NCBI GenBank assembly: GCA_028707275.1
Contig: JAQTUP010000003.1
Coordinates: 124,001 to 188,000, forward strand
Origin: Gallionella sp.
Lineage (GTDB): Bacteria > Pseudomonadota > Gammaproteobacteria > Burkholderiales > Gallionellaceae
Reading direction: 5' to 3'
DNA: 64,000 nt
Positions 52,838-62,580 of this stretch are shown here, piece after piece. Every line of letters begins with the position of its first letter. The first letter of the stretch is position 1. The notes under the pieces are model-generated. The model did not search any database, was not told where the DNA came from, and saw nothing but the letters and a program-made list of their open reading frames with translations. A program made the translations under genes and the position numbers.

Positions 52838-54172
52838 CTACCCTGCCACTCTCAGCGCCAGGCCCTTCAGATATGCGCCTTCGGGGAAACTGAGCAGCAC
52901 CGGGTGGTCGGGGCTGGCGTGCAGGTGATGAATGATCTGCGCATCTACACCGGCATCGAGCGCCGCGCCTGCGATGATTTTCTGGAACAATTCCTCGTTG
53001 ATTCCTCCCGAGCAGGAATAGGTGAACAGCAAGCCACCCGGACGCAGCAGTTTGAATCCCAAAAGATTGATATCCTTGTAGCCTCGCGCGGCTTTCTCGG
53101 CGAAGGCCGCCGTGGGTGCGAACTTTGGCGGGTCGAGGATAATCATGTCGAAACTGCGACCCTGGTCACGCAGTTTGCGCAGCGCCTGGAATACATCCGC
53201 CTCCTGCCATTCGGCGCGCGATTCATTCAGCCCGTTGCGCGTCAGATTATCGCGGGCGATGCGCAGCGCGTCGGACGATGCGTCCATGGACAGGACTGAT
53301 TTAGCTCCGCCGCGCAAGGCATACAGCGAGAAGCCGCCGGTGTAACAGAAACAGTTCAGCACATCCCGGCCGGAGGACATGGTTTCGGTGAGCGCACGAT
53401 TGTCACGCTGGTCGAGATAGAAACCGGTTTTTTGTCCTTCGGCCACGTCCACGCCAAAATGCAGGCCGTGCTCGATGACTTCCACCGTCTCGGGCAAGGT
53501 GCCGCGCAGTACGCCGCAGCGCAGTTCCAGTCCTTCCAGGGTGCGCGAATCCGAATCGGATCGCTCGTAAATGCAGGCAGGAGAGCAAAGCGACTGGAGG
53601 ATGTCGGCGAATGTTTCCCGCCAGTGTTCGGCGCCGACGCTGCCGATCTGCATCACCAGCACGTCGCCGTACTGATCCACGATCAGTCCCGGCAGGCCGT
53701 CCGATTCGGCGTGAACCAGACGCATGCCGCTGCTGGCCCGTTCAAGGCCTGCGCGCCCCGCCACTGCTGCGCTGATGCGGCGGCGAAAGAAATCCGCGTC
53801 GATGGCTTCATCCTGATTCCATGACCAGATGCGCGCGGTGATTTGTGAGCTTGCGTTGTAGGCGGCCCAGGCGATAAATTTTCCGCCCGAGTCGAGTACC
53901 GGCAGCGTCTGTCCGCTGACAGGTGCGCCATCAATGCGTTCCACTGCGCCGGAAAAGACCCAGGGGTGACGGCGCAGCAGGGATTTCTCGCGGCCTTCCC
54001 TGAGTAAGATGGCAGCTGGCGCACTTGCACTCCCCGTTATGGGTGCGCTGCGTACCTGACTGGCGAGCGCATCGGCAGGGGGAGTGTCGCGCCGGGTACG
54101 CTTGCGAAAATCTCGATTGCCCTGAGAGGCGCGATGCGGGGTGGAAGGCGTACGTTTGGTTTTGTCGGTCAT
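52838..54172 (-). CDS. rlmI: 23S rRNA (cytosine-C5)-methyltransferase RlmI-like
   Basis: A 444-residue protein. After a basic, disordered 50-residue head comes a PUA domain (ILLREGREKSLLRRHPWVFSGAVERI), a middle region with GLPGLIVDQYGDVLVMQ, and the methyltransferase domain with NCFCYTGGFSLYALRGGA, ILDPPKFAP and FTYSCSGGI. RlmI methylates C1962 of 23S rRNA. The head could mean that the true start is further in. Convergent with the polysaccharide locus. Confidence 0.93.
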   Translation of the reverse strand: MTDKTKRTPSTPHRASQGNRDFRKRTRRDTPPADALASQVRSAPITGSASAPAAILLREGREKSLLRRHPWVFSGAVERIDGAPVSGQTLPVLDSGGKFIAWAAYNASSQITARIWSWNQDEAIDADFFRRRISAAVAGRAGLERASSGMRLVHAESDGLPGLIVDQYGDVLVMQIGSVGAEHWRETFADILQSLCSPACIYERSDSDSRTLEGLELRCGVLRGTLPETVEVIEHGLHFGVDVAEGQKTGFYLDQRDNRALTETMSSGRDVLNCFCYTGGFSLYALRGGAKSVLSMDASSDALRIARDNLTRNGLNESRAEWQEADVFQALRKLRDQGRSFDMIILDPPKFAPTAAFAEKAARGYKDINLLGFKLLRPGGLLFTYSCSGGINEELFQKIIAGAALDAGVDAQIIHHLHASPDHPVLLSFPEGAYLKGLALRVAG

Positions 54173-54240
54173 TTTTTATATTTGTTTATGGGTTTTGCAG
54201 GAGGATTTTCTTCGCGGATGAATGTCGTGTTTTTTGCCTG

Positions 54241-54288
54241 TCCTGCCTGTCCTGCCTGCCGCAGGCAGACGCTGGCAGGTCAGTCCTG
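54241..54288. repeat. CTGCCTG-family palindromic repeat, copy 2
   Basis: TCCTGCCTG occurs twice, then CTGCCTGCCGCAGGCAG (a near-perfect palindrome) and GCTGGCAGG. The order of words matches the element at 969-1036. The DUF484 stop codon (54280-54282) lies inside it. Confidence 0.6.
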
Positions 54289-54912
54289 ATGATCAAGATA
54301 AGGGTGCAATGCACATTCCACTGCTTCTTCTATGCGTTGCAGAAAAACCGTGCCCATCTCCGGATAAAAGCGTTGCCTGTCCTCGGAGGCCAGCACCAGG
54401 AGGCCGATTGATGCGCTCCCCGCATGCAAGGGCATATAGGAAAAAGAGTGTAGCTGGCAGGCAACCTCCCCGAACCAGGCGGCCGTGTCGGGTGCTGCCT
54501 GTTGCTGGCAAACCGGTTTGGTCAGTGTGTCGGTAAACTTCAGAATGTCAGCGCCGGGCGGATGTGTCTGCCACAGGCGCAGCACTGCATGGGGCACAGA
54601 CAAAAGATCGCGCAACAGGTGTGGAACCATCTCCTGTACGGTAAAAAGGTCACGCGCGGCGAACAGCGAGGTGGTGAACTCATGCACCTTGTGTTGCAGC
54701 GCATCATTATCCTTTGCGAATTCGAGCAGTTCGCGCAGTTGCCTCTCCAGCGCCTTGTTCTTTTCGCGCAGCGCGAACAGTTGCCGCTCGACCAGAGAGA
54801 TGGTGCGTCCGCCATGCGGATGGGGCAAGGTGATTTGCGCCAGCATTTCGGCGTGCTCTTCGAAAAATTCCGGGGTGTTCAGCAAATAGTGTGCAACGTC
54901 TGGTGATTTCAT
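54280..54912 (-). CDS. DUF484 family protein
   Basis: A 210-residue GAF-like protein: DVAHYLLNTPEFFEEHAEMLAQITLPHPHGGRTISLVERQLFALREKNKALERQLRELL (in parts) is the DUF484 N-terminus with a coiled coil. The GAF-fold half follows, with the C-terminal FGEVACQLHSFSYMPL and YPEMGTVFLQRIEEAVECAL. The gene always neighbours dapF and often xerC; its role is not known. It starts nine bases after dapF. The C-terminal QD and stop are supplied at the edge of a palindromic repeat. Confidence 0.88.
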   Translation of the reverse strand: MKSPDVAHYLLNTPEFFEEHAEMLAQITLPHPHGGRTISLVERQLFALREKNKALERQLRELLEFAKDNDALQHKVHEFTTSLFAARDLFTVQEMVPHLLRDLLSVPHAVLRLWQTHPPGADILKFTDTLTKPVCQQQAAPDTAAWFGEVACQLHSFSYMPLHAGSASIGLLVLASEDRQRFYPEMGTVFLQRIEEAVECALHPYLDHQD

Positions 54913-54921
54913 GCAGGTTCC

Positions 54922-55752
54922 CTATAGATTGATTTCGCCTGAAAATACGCTGATCGCAGGCCCTGTCATCAGGACCGGTGTGCCTTCCCCGCCCCAGGCG
55001 ATACTCAGCGTCCCGCCGTGCGTGGCGACGCTCACCGGACTGTCGAGCAAGCCGCGACGAATGCCCGCGACGACCGCCGCGCATGCCCCCGTTCCGCAAG
55101 ACAGCGTCTCTCCCGCGCCGCGTTCGTACACGCGCAGGCGCACATGCTGTCTGTCCATGATCTGCATAAAGCCTGCATTGACGCGTTTGGGGAAGCTCGG
55201 ATGATGCTCGATCAGCGGTCCTAAGCTCGCGACTGCTGCCGTTGCAACATCATCGACGATCTGTACCGCATGTGGATTCCCCATGGATAAAACACTGATC
55301 ATCAGCGTTTCACCGGCCACGGTCAGCGGTTGCACCACGTCTACCGTGCCGCCTGAAAATGGAATTCGATCCGCCGTGAAGACGGGTGCGCCCATGTTGA
55401 CCACCACGCGGCCGTCCTCTTCCAGGCGCGGCCGGATGATGCCGCTGTGCGTTTCGACTACGATTTCAGGCTTGCTTGTCAGCTTCTGCTCATGCACAAA
55501 ACGCACGAAGCAACGCGCGCCATTGCCGCATTGTTCGACTTCTCCGCCATCGGCATTGAAGATGCGGTAGCGGAAGTCGGCGCTGGAATCGTGCGGCTTT
55601 TCGACCAGCAATATCTGGTCGCAGCCCACGCCAAAATGCCGGTCAGCTAGCAGGCGCAACTGTTCGGTGGTGAGCGATATATGCTGGCGTATGCCGTCGA
55701 GCACCACAAAGTCATTCCCGGCGCCGTGCATCTTGGTGAATTTCAACAACAT
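54922..55752 (-). CDS. dapF: Diaminopimelate epimerase
   Basis: A 276-residue two-domain racemase with both catalytic cysteines: Cys75 in [12 protein letters not shown] and Cys219 in [12 protein letters not shown]-terminal [20 protein letters not shown] is also canonical. It converts LL- to meso-diaminopimelate for lysine and peptidoglycan. No defects are seen. First gene of the dapF-DUF484 pair. Confidence 0.98.
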   Translation of the reverse strand: MLLKFTKMHGAGNDFVVLDGIRQHISLTTEQLRLLADRHFGVGCDQILLVEKPHDSSADFRYRIFNADGGEVEQCGNGARCFVRFVHEQKLTSKPEIVVETHSGIIRPRLEEDGRVVVNMGAPVFTADRIPFSGGTVDVVQPLTVAGETLMISVLSMGNPHAVQIVDDVATAAVASLGPLIEHHPSFPKRVNAGFMQIMDRQHVRLRVYERGAGETLSCGTGACAAVVAGIRRGLLDSPVSVATHGGTLSIAWGGEGTPVLMTGPAISVFSGEINL

Positions 55753-55768
55753 CTTATGGATTCCTTTT

Positions 55769-56371
55769 TTATGGTCGCAATGCGGTGAGGCGAGAGTGTT
55801 TTAGTTCTTCATGCCTGAAGCAATCCGCAGTATGGTCATTGACCATGCCGGTTGCCTGCATCAAAGCGTAGCAAATCGTCGTGCCGACAAATTTGAAGCC
55901 ACGGCGCTTTAATTCCCGGCTCATCGAATCAGATTCCGGCGTGCTCGCGGGCACTTCTGCGGGATGGCGCCATTCGTTTTGCCTAGGTTGGCCATCAACA
56001 AACTGCCACAGAAACTGACTGAAACTGCCTGTCTCATCCCGGATGCGAAGAAATTGTTGCGCATTGCTCACCGTTGATTGTACCTTCAGACGATTGCGCA
56101 CGATTCCCGGATTTAGCAGCAAGGATTCTATTTTATCGGTCCCGTAGGCCGCAATGCGGGAGGGGTCGAAATGGTCAAAGGCCGCCCGGTAATTTTCGCG
56201 TTTGCGCAAAATGGTAATCCAGCTCAAACCCGCCTGCGCGCCTTCCAGAATCAAAAATTCAAACAGACGCTGGTCATCATATAGCGGCACGCCCCATTCG
56301 GTGTCGTGATATTGCCGGTACAAGGCATCCGCCCCCGCCCAGGCACAACGAGTCTGCGCGTCCTGAGTCAT
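55769..56371 (-). CDS. tag: DNA-3-methyladenine glycosylase I
   Basis: A 200-residue Tag enzyme: [55 protein letters not shown] (in parts), with zinc ligands Cys and His in CAWAG and YHDTEWG and the second pair in NDHTADC. It removes 3-methyladenine from alkylated DNA. ATG at 56371 gives the ATGA overlap with the upstream CoA-binding gene; a longer in-frame start lies inside that gene and is rejected. Confidence 0.96.
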   Translation of the reverse strand: MTQDAQTRCAWAGADALYRQYHDTEWGVPLYDDQRLFEFLILEGAQAGLSWITILRKRENYRAAFDHFDPSRIAAYGTDKIESLLLNPGIVRNRLKVQSTVSNAQQFLRIRDETGSFSQFLWQFVDGQPRQNEWRHPAEVPASTPESDSMSRELKRRGFKFVGTTICYALMQATGMVNDHTADCFRHEELKHSRLTALRP

Positions 56372-56775
56372 AGCCCGCTGGCATCGCGCCACAGGCAGCG
56401 ATCCATGATGACCGTGATGCCTGCATCCACGGCGCGTTGTGCGGCGGCTTCGTGAATCACGCCCTCTTGCAGCCACAGACGTTTGATGCCCAGTTTGATG
56501 CAGCTGTCCACGATGGCGGGCACATGTTCTGCGGCACGGAACACATCCACGATGTCGGGTATCTCAGGCAGGCTTTCCAGATCCGGCCAGGCTCTCTCGC
56601 CCAGCACTTCGCTGATCATCGGCCTGACCGGAATGATGCGATACCCCAGACTTTGCAAGCCGCGCGCCACCCGGTAACTGGGGCGCGATTCGTTGGAGGA
56701 GAGGCCGACTATGGCTACAGTATGTATCTGCGGCAGCAGTCGGCGAATAAACTCTTTATCTGGATGGGCGAACAT
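56368..56775 (-). CDS. CoA-binding domain protein (YccU type)
   Basis: A 135-residue stand-alone CoA-binding Rossmann domain: VAIVGLSSNESRPSYRVARGLQSLGYRIIPV and IVDVFRAAEHVPAIVDSCIKLGIKRLWLQEGVIHEAA, read in parts. These proteins bind CoA or acyl-CoA; the physiological role is unknown. It is translationally coupled to tag (ATGA). Confidence 0.9.
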   Translation of the reverse strand: MFAHPDKEFIRRLLPQIHTVAIVGLSSNESRPSYRVARGLQSLGYRIIPVRPMISEVLGERAWPDLESLPEIPDIVDVFRAAEHVPAIVDSCIKLGIKRLWLQEGVIHEAAAQRAVDAGITVIMDRCLWRDASGL

Positions 56776-56946
56776 AAGCTATAGGAACGGGCTATTCTGA
56801 AGGCGTAAAGATAGCACTTTTCGCGCACTTGTCGGCGCCATCTGATGCTGATCATGGACGAAATAGCCAAAAACAGCTATGCTGCGTACGCTTTTGCAAC
56901 TGGCACGACGAATTTTGTCGCCGCCGGATGTGTTTTTGTCATATAC

Positions 56947-57023
56947 GCGCTCGTAGCTCAGCTGGATAGAGTATTGGTTTCCGAAGCCAAGGGTCGTGGG
57001 TTCGACTCCCGCCGAGCGCACCA
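56947..57023 (+). tRNA. tRNA-Arg(CCG)
   Basis: A 77-base cloverleaf. Acceptor arms GCGCTCG and CGAGCGC pair fully; the anticodon arm is TTGGT-TTCCGAA-GCCAA, giving anticodon CCG for codon CGG. The T arm is GTGGGTTCGACTCCCGC. Discriminator A and CCA are encoded. A terminator follows at once. Confidence 0.96.
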
Positions 57024-57031
57024 ATTCTGAT

Positions 57032-57066
57032 AAAGGCTTATTTCCATTGAGAAGTAAGCCTTTTTT
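57032..57066 (+). terminator. Intrinsic terminator after tRNA-Arg
   Basis: AAAGGCTTA and TAAGCCTTT pair around a 14-base loop and the stem runs into six T. It begins nine bases after the tRNA 3' end. Confidence 0.85.
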
Positions 57067-57166
57067 CATTTCAGTTCTGTCCTCGTGAAAAATCTTGTGC
57101 TTGGTTTTTGAACGCGCCCTTCGTAAAATGGTACGCTTAGCGACAATTTGAACAGATCGAAAAACG

Positions 57167-58777
57167 ATGTTACGGTTAACCGAAATAAAACTGCCTGTCG
57201 GGCACTCTGCGGACGAAATCAAGGCCGCGATCCAGAAACGCCTGGGGCTCGATGAGGGGGATGTGGAGGAATACACCGTGTTCAAACGCGGTGTGGATGC
57301 GCGTCGGGCTCACGCCATCCTTTTTACCTACACGCTGATTGTAAAAGTGCGCGACGAAGCGGCGATCCTGGCGAAATTCGCCAACGATCCGCATGTCAAA
57401 ACCGCGCCGGACACCCGCTACCACTTCGTCGCCCGTGCACCTGTCTGTTTGTCCTCCAGGCCTGTCGTCATCGGCATGGGGCCGGCGGGGCTGTTTGCCG
57501 GGCTGCTGCTGGCGCAGATGGGTTATCGGCCGCTGATCCTGGAACGCGGCAAGGCCGTGCGCGAACGAACTAAAGACACCTTCGGCCTTTGGCGGCAGGG
57601 CGTACTCAATCCCGAATCCAACGTGCAGTTCGGCGAAGGAGGGGCGGGCACCTTCTCAGACGGCAAGCTGTACACCCAGATCAAGGATCCCCGATACCTG
57701 GGGCGCAAGGTGCTCGAAGAATTCGTCAAGGCGGGAGCGCCGGAAGAAATTTTGTATGAAAGCCACCCGCACATCGGCACCTTCCGCTTAGTCGGCATGG
57801 TGGAGAAGATGCGCGAGACCATACAGTCCCTGGGGGGCGAGATCCGTTTCGGGAGCCGGGTGGATGACATCGAAATTGTCGATGGCGCAGTGTGCGGCGT
57901 CGTGCTCGCCAGCGGCGAGCGCATTGCGACCAGCCACCTGGTGCTGGCGGTAGGCCACAGCGCGCGCGACACCTTCGAGATGATCCACAAGCGGGGCATT
58001 TACATCGAAGCCAAGCCATTTTCCATCGGCTTTCGCATCGAGCATCCGCAATCATTGATCGACCAGGCGCGTTACGGCAAGAACGCAGGTAACGAGTTAT
58101 TGGGCGCTGCCGATTACAAGCTGGTGCATCACGCCAGCAACGGGCGCTCGGTGTACAGCTTTTGCATGTGTCCGGGCGGCACGGTGGTCGCGGCGACGTC
58201 AGAACCGGGGCGCGTGGTGACTAACGGGATGAGCCAGTATTCACGCAACGAGCGCAACGCCAATGCAGGGATCGTGGTGGGCATCACGCCGGAGGACTAT
58301 CCGGGCGATCCGCTGGCCGGCGTCACCTTTCAAAGATTGTGGGAGTCGCAAGCTTTTAAGTTGGGCGGCGGCACTTATCAGGCGCCCGGACAACTGGTCG
58401 GCGACTTTCTGGCGGGCAGACCGTCGACGAAGTTGGGCGCGGTCAAACCGTCCTATACCCCAGGCGTACACCTGACCGATTTGTCCACAGCGCTGCCCGA
58501 CTATGCGATAGACGCCATCAGGGAAGCGCTGCCCGCCTTTGCGCGGCAGATCAAGGGATTCGATCTGGCAGACGCGGTCTTGACCGGCGTCGAGACGCGC
58601 ACTTCCTCGCCGATCCGCATCAGGCGCAATCCTGAGGACTTTCAAAGTATCAACACGCGAGGCTTGTATCCGACGGGCGAAGGCGCAGGCTACGCGGGCG
58701 GAATTTTGTCGGCGGCAGTGGACGGGATCGAAGTTGCCGAAGCGGTGGCGCGCAGCATCGCGGCAACACAGGGGTAG
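57167..58777 (+). CDS. COG2509-type FAD-dependent dehydrogenase
   Basis: A 536-residue flavoprotein. A small N-terminal alpha/beta domain (1-95, MLRLTEIKLPVGHSADEIKAAIQKRLG) precedes the FAD motif VVIGMGPAGLFAGLLLAQMGY. Then come the substrate-domain marks NVQFGEGGAGTFSDGKLYTQIKD and SVYSFCMCPGG, and the C-terminal FAD loop LYPTGEGAGYAGGILSAAVDGIEVAE. This family is widespread but biochemically undefined. Complete. It is followed three bases later by the GNAT-like gene. Confidence 0.92.
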   Translation: MLRLTEIKLPVGHSADEIKAAIQKRLGLDEGDVEEYTVFKRGVDARRAHAILFTYTLIVKVRDEAAILAKFANDPHVKTAPDTRYHFVARAPVCLSSRPVVIGMGPAGLFAGLLLAQMGYRPLILERGKAVRERTKDTFGLWRQGVLNPESNVQFGEGGAGTFSDGKLYTQIKDPRYLGRKVLEEFVKAGAPEEILYESHPHIGTFRLVGMVEKMRETIQSLGGEIRFGSRVDDIEIVDGAVCGVVLASGERIATSHLVLAVGHSARDTFEMIHKRGIYIEAKPFSIGFRIEHPQSLIDQARYGKNAGNELLGAADYKLVHHASNGRSVYSFCMCPGGTVVAATSEPGRVVTNGMSQYSRNERNANAGIVVGITPEDYPGDPLAGVTFQRLWESQAFKLGGGTYQAPGQLVGDFLAGRPSTKLGAVKPSYTPGVHLTDLSTALPDYAIDAIREALPAFARQIKGFDLADAVLTGVETRTSSPIRIRRNPEDFQSINTRGLYPTGEGAGYAGGILSAAVDGIEVAEAVARSIAATQG

Positions 58778-58780
58778 TCG

Positions 58781-59773
58781 TTGGTTGATTTGAGTGTTAT
58801 CGAGCTGGATACTCCGCCCGATGATTTTCTGGCTGACGAACCCGAGGGGGCGGCTTTTTACAAAGCGTTCCAGGCATCCGGCATAGGGGATTTTGATTGT
58901 CGTTATCTGGCTGTTTTCAAAAACGGGATGCGTATTGCAGTGGTTCCGTATTTCCTGGGCAACTTCAGTCTGGGTATGCTGCTGCCCCATGGCATGCTGA
59001 AAAAATGTACAGGATGGATAAGGTTCGGCTACGCATGTGTAGGTCATCCTTCGACCGACTTTGGCCAGATAGAGGGAGAGGTTTCTGCCGAAGTGCTGAA
59101 TCTGGTCAATGCGACGCTGGCAAAAAAATCCGCGTTAATCGCCTACAAGGGTTTCCCGGAAGATCTGCCGCTGACGGGTTTTATCCGGGCGCGCGGCCTG
59201 CCTGTGGCGGTGCTCACCCCTGCGGCTGATTACTACTCGGGGCTGGACGGGCACAGGCGTAATGATTTTCGTCATAAGCTCAATGCGGCCAGCACGCTCA
59301 GACTCGAACAATACAGCACGTTGCCCGGGCATTTACAGGCGCCGGTCTATCAGCTTTATCTGGATACCCTGCGACATACACAGTTATGCTTCGAGATCCT
59401 CACCCCTGAGTACTTCAGGGCGGTATCCGGGCTGGGTCAATTTCATCTGTATTTTGAAGGCGCGCGACTGATCGGTTTTTTGCAGATGATCGTCAGCGGA
59501 AAAAAAGCCAACCTGAAATACATGGGTATGGATCACAGGCGCAACCGCCAATATTTTCTGTATTTCGTGATGTGCTTGCGGGGGATAGAAGCGGCTCTGC
59601 ATGCCGGTTGTACCCGGATAGAGTTGGGCGTATCGTCCTATCCGGCCAAGCGCTTGATGGGCTGTGAGTTAGTTGAGACTTGCGTTTTTTTTCGGCACAG
59701 TCACGTGTTTTTTCATTGGCTGCTGGGGAAAGTGAAGTTTTTTATCGAGCCTTCTTCGGATGAGTTGCGCTAA
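58781..59773 (+). CDS. GNAT-fold acyltransferase-like protein (FemAB/BioF2-type)
   Basis: A 330-residue protein with the double-GNAT look of FemAB-like or BioF2-like enzymes: DFDCRYLAVFKNGMRIAVVPYFLGNFSLG in the first half, FRHKLNAASTLRL and FHLYFEGARLIGFLQMIVSGKKANLKYMGMD in the second, read in parts. It has no signal peptide. The only reasonable start is TTG at 58781, four bases after the preceding stop; the first in-frame ATG would remove about 50 residues. Substrate unknown. Confidence 0.7.
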   Translation: MVDLSVIELDTPPDDFLADEPEGAAFYKAFQASGIGDFDCRYLAVFKNGMRIAVVPYFLGNFSLGMLLPHGMLKKCTGWIRFGYACVGHPSTDFGQIEGEVSAEVLNLVNATLAKKSALIAYKGFPEDLPLTGFIRARGLPVAVLTPAADYYSGLDGHRRNDFRHKLNAASTLRLEQYSTLPGHLQAPVYQLYLDTLRHTQLCFEILTPEYFRAVSGLGQFHLYFEGARLIGFLQMIVSGKKANLKYMGMDHRRNRQYFLYFVMCLRGIEAALHAGCTRIELGVSSYPAKRLMGCELVETCVFFRHSHVFFHWLLGKVKFFIEPSSDELR

Positions 59774-59858
59774 CGATCATTGCCTGATTCAGGTATGCTT
59801 ACGCTGTTTGATCTGACGTCGATACGATCACCTTAACCATAAGCTTGGGGGACTGAAA

Positions 59859-60413
59859 ATGAATCTGATACGCGTAGCCATATCCTTGCGGGTTTTAGTG
59901 GTTATGTCTCTGGCCTTCGCCGGGCAGGAAGCCTGCGCTGATTCCATTTTCAAGTGCCGGGGCGCCGACGGTGCGATGCATTACCAGGGCAGCCGGTGCC
60001 TGCAATCAGATGAGGTGTCGCACTGGACTCCGCAAGCTGCCGCCCCCTATACCCCCGCGTCCATCGTGATTCCTGTGGACGGCATGAGAGGATATAAGGT
60101 AAAAGGCGAAATCGAGGGCACAGGTGTGATCATGCAGGTGGATACCGGGGCATCCATGGTGTCTGTCCCCAGGTCTTTGGCTGAAAAACTCAAGCTGGCT
60201 CATGGCCAGCCGCAGCAATTTGCCACGGCTAACGGCATTGCCACAGGTTACATGACGGTTATCCGCACGCTGAAGGTAGGAGATTTTACCCTGCAAAATG
60301 TTGAAGCTGCGGTGATGAATGATCTGCCAGGCGGCGTGTTGTTGGGGCAAACGGCGCTCAGCCACTTTAAGGTTGAACAGGCACGCGGCCAGCTGCGTAT
60401 CTCTGCGCTGTGA
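59859..60413 (+). CDS. Periplasmic retropepsin-like aspartic protease (clan AA)
   Basis: A 184-residue secreted protein: a signal peptide (about 1-27, cut after ACA), a short DUF4124-like segment (SIFKCRGADGAMHYQGSRC), then a single retropepsin fold with the catalytic D95TGAS and LLGQTALSHFKV. Single-domain clan AA proteins (TIGR02281-like) act as dimers. GGGG lies before the ATG. Substrate unknown; the periplasm is the likely place of action. Confidence 0.88.
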   Translation: MNLIRVAISLRVLVVMSLAFAGQEACADSIFKCRGADGAMHYQGSRCLQSDEVSHWTPQAAAPYTPASIVIPVDGMRGYKVKGEIEGTGVIMQVDTGASMVSVPRSLAEKLKLAHGQPQQFATANGIATGYMTVIRTLKVGDFTLQNVEAAVMNDLPGGVLLGQTALSHFKVEQARGQLRISAL

Positions 60414-60459
60414 TTAAATGCGCTGACGATAGCGATAAATAAAATTCAGGAAAAGCATA

Positions 60460-61833
60460 ATGTTAACTTGCCCAAAATGTGGAGCATCGTCCGATTCTCA
60501 GGATCAGGCCGGAAACCCCGTCGAGAAATGTCCTTCGTGCGGGGTGTACTGGGCAAAATTTGCTGAAGGGATGGCCACCGGGCAATATCCTGTCGCAACT
60601 TTGCCTAATCACGATGTGACTTGTTACAAGTGTGGTTATAAAAGAACCGATGCTGACTCGCGTCTGGTGTGCCCGAAGTGCGGCGTGGTTTACTCGGCGG
60701 CGCCGGTCACGGCGCCCGCAGCCGTTGCAGCGGCTGCTGCGGCCGCAGAGAAAATGCATCGGGAGCCTGTCCTGATCGCAGCGAGGTATGAACCCAAGAG
60801 TGACCGGCTTTTCGGAGATAATGCGAGCCTGATTTTTTTCGTGGTGATGGGGCTGTTTTTGGCCTTCGTGGTCTATGCGAAATTCGGTTCTTCGCCCGCG
60901 CCGGGCAAGGAGCTGTTTTACGCCATGAACGGCCACTGGTCTGACGGCGAGGAAGTCATGTCGGCTCATGCGGCTCACGGCAAGCTGTATTTGATGAGTG
61001 ACGAGGGCTCGTCCATCGTGATAGAGCCTGCCTCCCACGAGCTCGATTCAGAAGGGAATATGGCGGTTAAAACCACGACATTTGTTCCAGTCGGCGGGAA
61101 TCCTCTGGACAGAATTGCCGAAGAAATCGGGAAAAGTGTCGTTGAAATATCTGCCGCCGCGATCAAGGATCCCAAAGAAATTGCACCCTTGAAATTAAAG
61201 ATAAACGAAGCGATTTTGAAAATCAAAAACGGCAAAAAAGCGGCGGGCCGGTTTGTGCACCTGGAGTTTTTCCCCAGCCACCTGGAAGTCGCCAACAAGG
61301 TCGTGTTTAATTTCAGCAGCAATCATTTCGTCCGCAAGCTCGATGAAAGGGACGTCAGGCTGCTCACGGCCTTCGAGGACAACCCGACTTTAAAAAATAT
61401 CTCAGCCGCAGAGGCCGCTGCCGCCGAATTTATTGCTCAGATCGAGAAGCAGGCCAATTTATTTATAAAACAAAAAGAGGCTCTCGCGCTCATCGCGCCT
61501 GATGTCATCTCGGTGATCGCCATGCTTCCGCCCCATTCGGAGGCGCTGGATCGGGATGGGGCGTGGGATGCCCTGGGTTTTACTGCGCCGCCCGTTATTC
61601 CGAGAATAAGCAAAGTCACTTTTGACAGGCACAAGGCTTTTACCTTCTCATTACCCGGTTCACCCTTTGGCGCTTCCTGCCTGTTGCACGCCGAGCCCAA
61701 TGCAACAGGCTGGGCGATTTGGGTGGTCGGCGAGAAATGCCGCGACTACAAGGTGACTGAACTGGCCATAGCGGATGTGTTTAGTGCGACAGAGCCCGGG
61801 GATCCCAAATTTTCTTTTGTAAAATTCTATTGA
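60460..61833 (+). CDS. Zinc-ribbon membrane protein of unknown function
   Basis: A 457-residue protein I cannot assign. Two cytoplasmic zinc ribbons come first (Cys4, 7, 24, 27 and Cys55, 58, 71, 74), then an Ala-rich linker (80-97), one membrane helix (about 123-141), and a 310-residue domain that would lie outside the cytoplasm. That part has an alternating beta/helix look, with Lys-rich helices near 250-270 and an Ala/Glu helix near 330-365. Such a layout suggests a sensor or anchor. It starts 46 bases after the protease gene, so the two may be co-transcribed. Confidence 0.7.
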   Translation: MLTCPKCGASSDSQDQAGNPVEKCPSCGVYWAKFAEGMATGQYPVATLPNHDVTCYKCGYKRTDADSRLVCPKCGVVYSAAPVTAPAAVAAAAAAAEKMHREPVLIAARYEPKSDRLFGDNASLIFFVVMGLFLAFVVYAKFGSSPAPGKELFYAMNGHWSDGEEVMSAHAAHGKLYLMSDEGSSIVIEPASHELDSEGNMAVKTTTFVPVGGNPLDRIAEEIGKSVVEISAAAIKDPKEIAPLKLKINEAILKIKNGKKAAGRFVHLEFFPSHLEVANKVVFNFSSNHFVRKLDERDVRLLTAFEDNPTLKNISAAEAAAAEFIAQIEKQANLFIKQKEALALIAPDVISVIAMLPPHSEALDRDGAWDALGFTAPPVIPRISKVTFDRHKAFTFSLPGSPFGASCLLHAEPNATGWAIWVVGEKCRDYKVTELAIADVFSATEPGDPKFSFVKFY

Positions 61834-62010
61834 GACAGGCTGTGTCCGGCGCTGTCGGCGCAACGGTGAAATAGGCCGCTTCGTATCACCGCGATTCGAT
61901 TTGCAAGGTGTGGGATAATCAGCCGCAGCGGGATTTCATCCTCATCCGGACGGCGCATGACAGCACTGGCATCGTTATGACAGGAAATTAATCAGGTAGA
62001 CAGGTTTTAT

Positions 62011-62580
62011 ATGCTTTTGATGATCGACAATTACGACTCCTTTACCTACAACCTGGTGCAGTATTTTGCCGAGCTGGGGGCCGAGGTGGAGGTTCATCGC
62101 AACGATGAAATCACGGTAGCTCAGATCGAAGAAATGAACCCGCAATATCTCGTGGTATCGCCGGGGCCCTGCACGCCGAACGAGGCCGGCATATCAGTCG
62201 CCGCCATCAAACATTTCGCCGGCAAAATCCCCGTGCTGGGGGTCTGCCTCGGGCATCAGAGCATAGGCCAGGCTTTTGGCGGCAAGATCATCCACGCCAA
62301 ACAGCTGATGCACGGCAAGACCTCGCTGATTCACCATCACAGCAACAGTGTGTTCACCGGCCTGCCCGATCCTTTCACGGCGACACGCTACCATTCGCTG
62401 GTGATCGAACGTGAGAGCCTGCCCGACTGTCTTGAAGTCACCGCCTGGACGGATGACGGCGAGATCATGGGCGTGCGCCACAAGACGCTTGCAGTGCATG
62501 GCGTGCAGTTCCATCCTGAATCCATCCTGACCGAGCACGGACACGACATGCTGAAGAATTTTCTGGAAGGCCTACCATGA
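62011..62580 (+). CDS. trpG: Anthranilate synthase component II (glutamine amidotransferase)
   Basis: A 189-residue class I amidotransferase: [32 protein letters not shown], nucleophile Cys79 in [17 protein letters not shown], and His168/Glu170 in [15 protein letters not shown]. It supplies ammonia to TrpE; such subunits often also serve PabB. The order trpG-trpD is usual in betaproteobacteria. trpE is not within the 60-62 kb stretch, so it lies elsewhere. Confidence 0.96.
   Translation: MLLMIDNYDSFTYNLVQYFAELGAEVEVHRNDEITVAQIEEMNPQYLVVSPGPCTPNEAGISVAAIKHFAGKIPVLGVCLGHQSIGQAFGGKIIHAKQLMHGKTSLIHHHSNSVFTGLPDPFTATRYHSLVIERESLPDCLEVTAWTDDGEIMGVRHKTLAVHGVQFHPESILTEHGHDMLKNFLEGLP

Noticed and set aside
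56779..57285. Open frames on both strands across the tRNA-Arg gene
   Set aside because: They read through a clear tRNA and its terminator; part of the product is the translated tRNA sequence.
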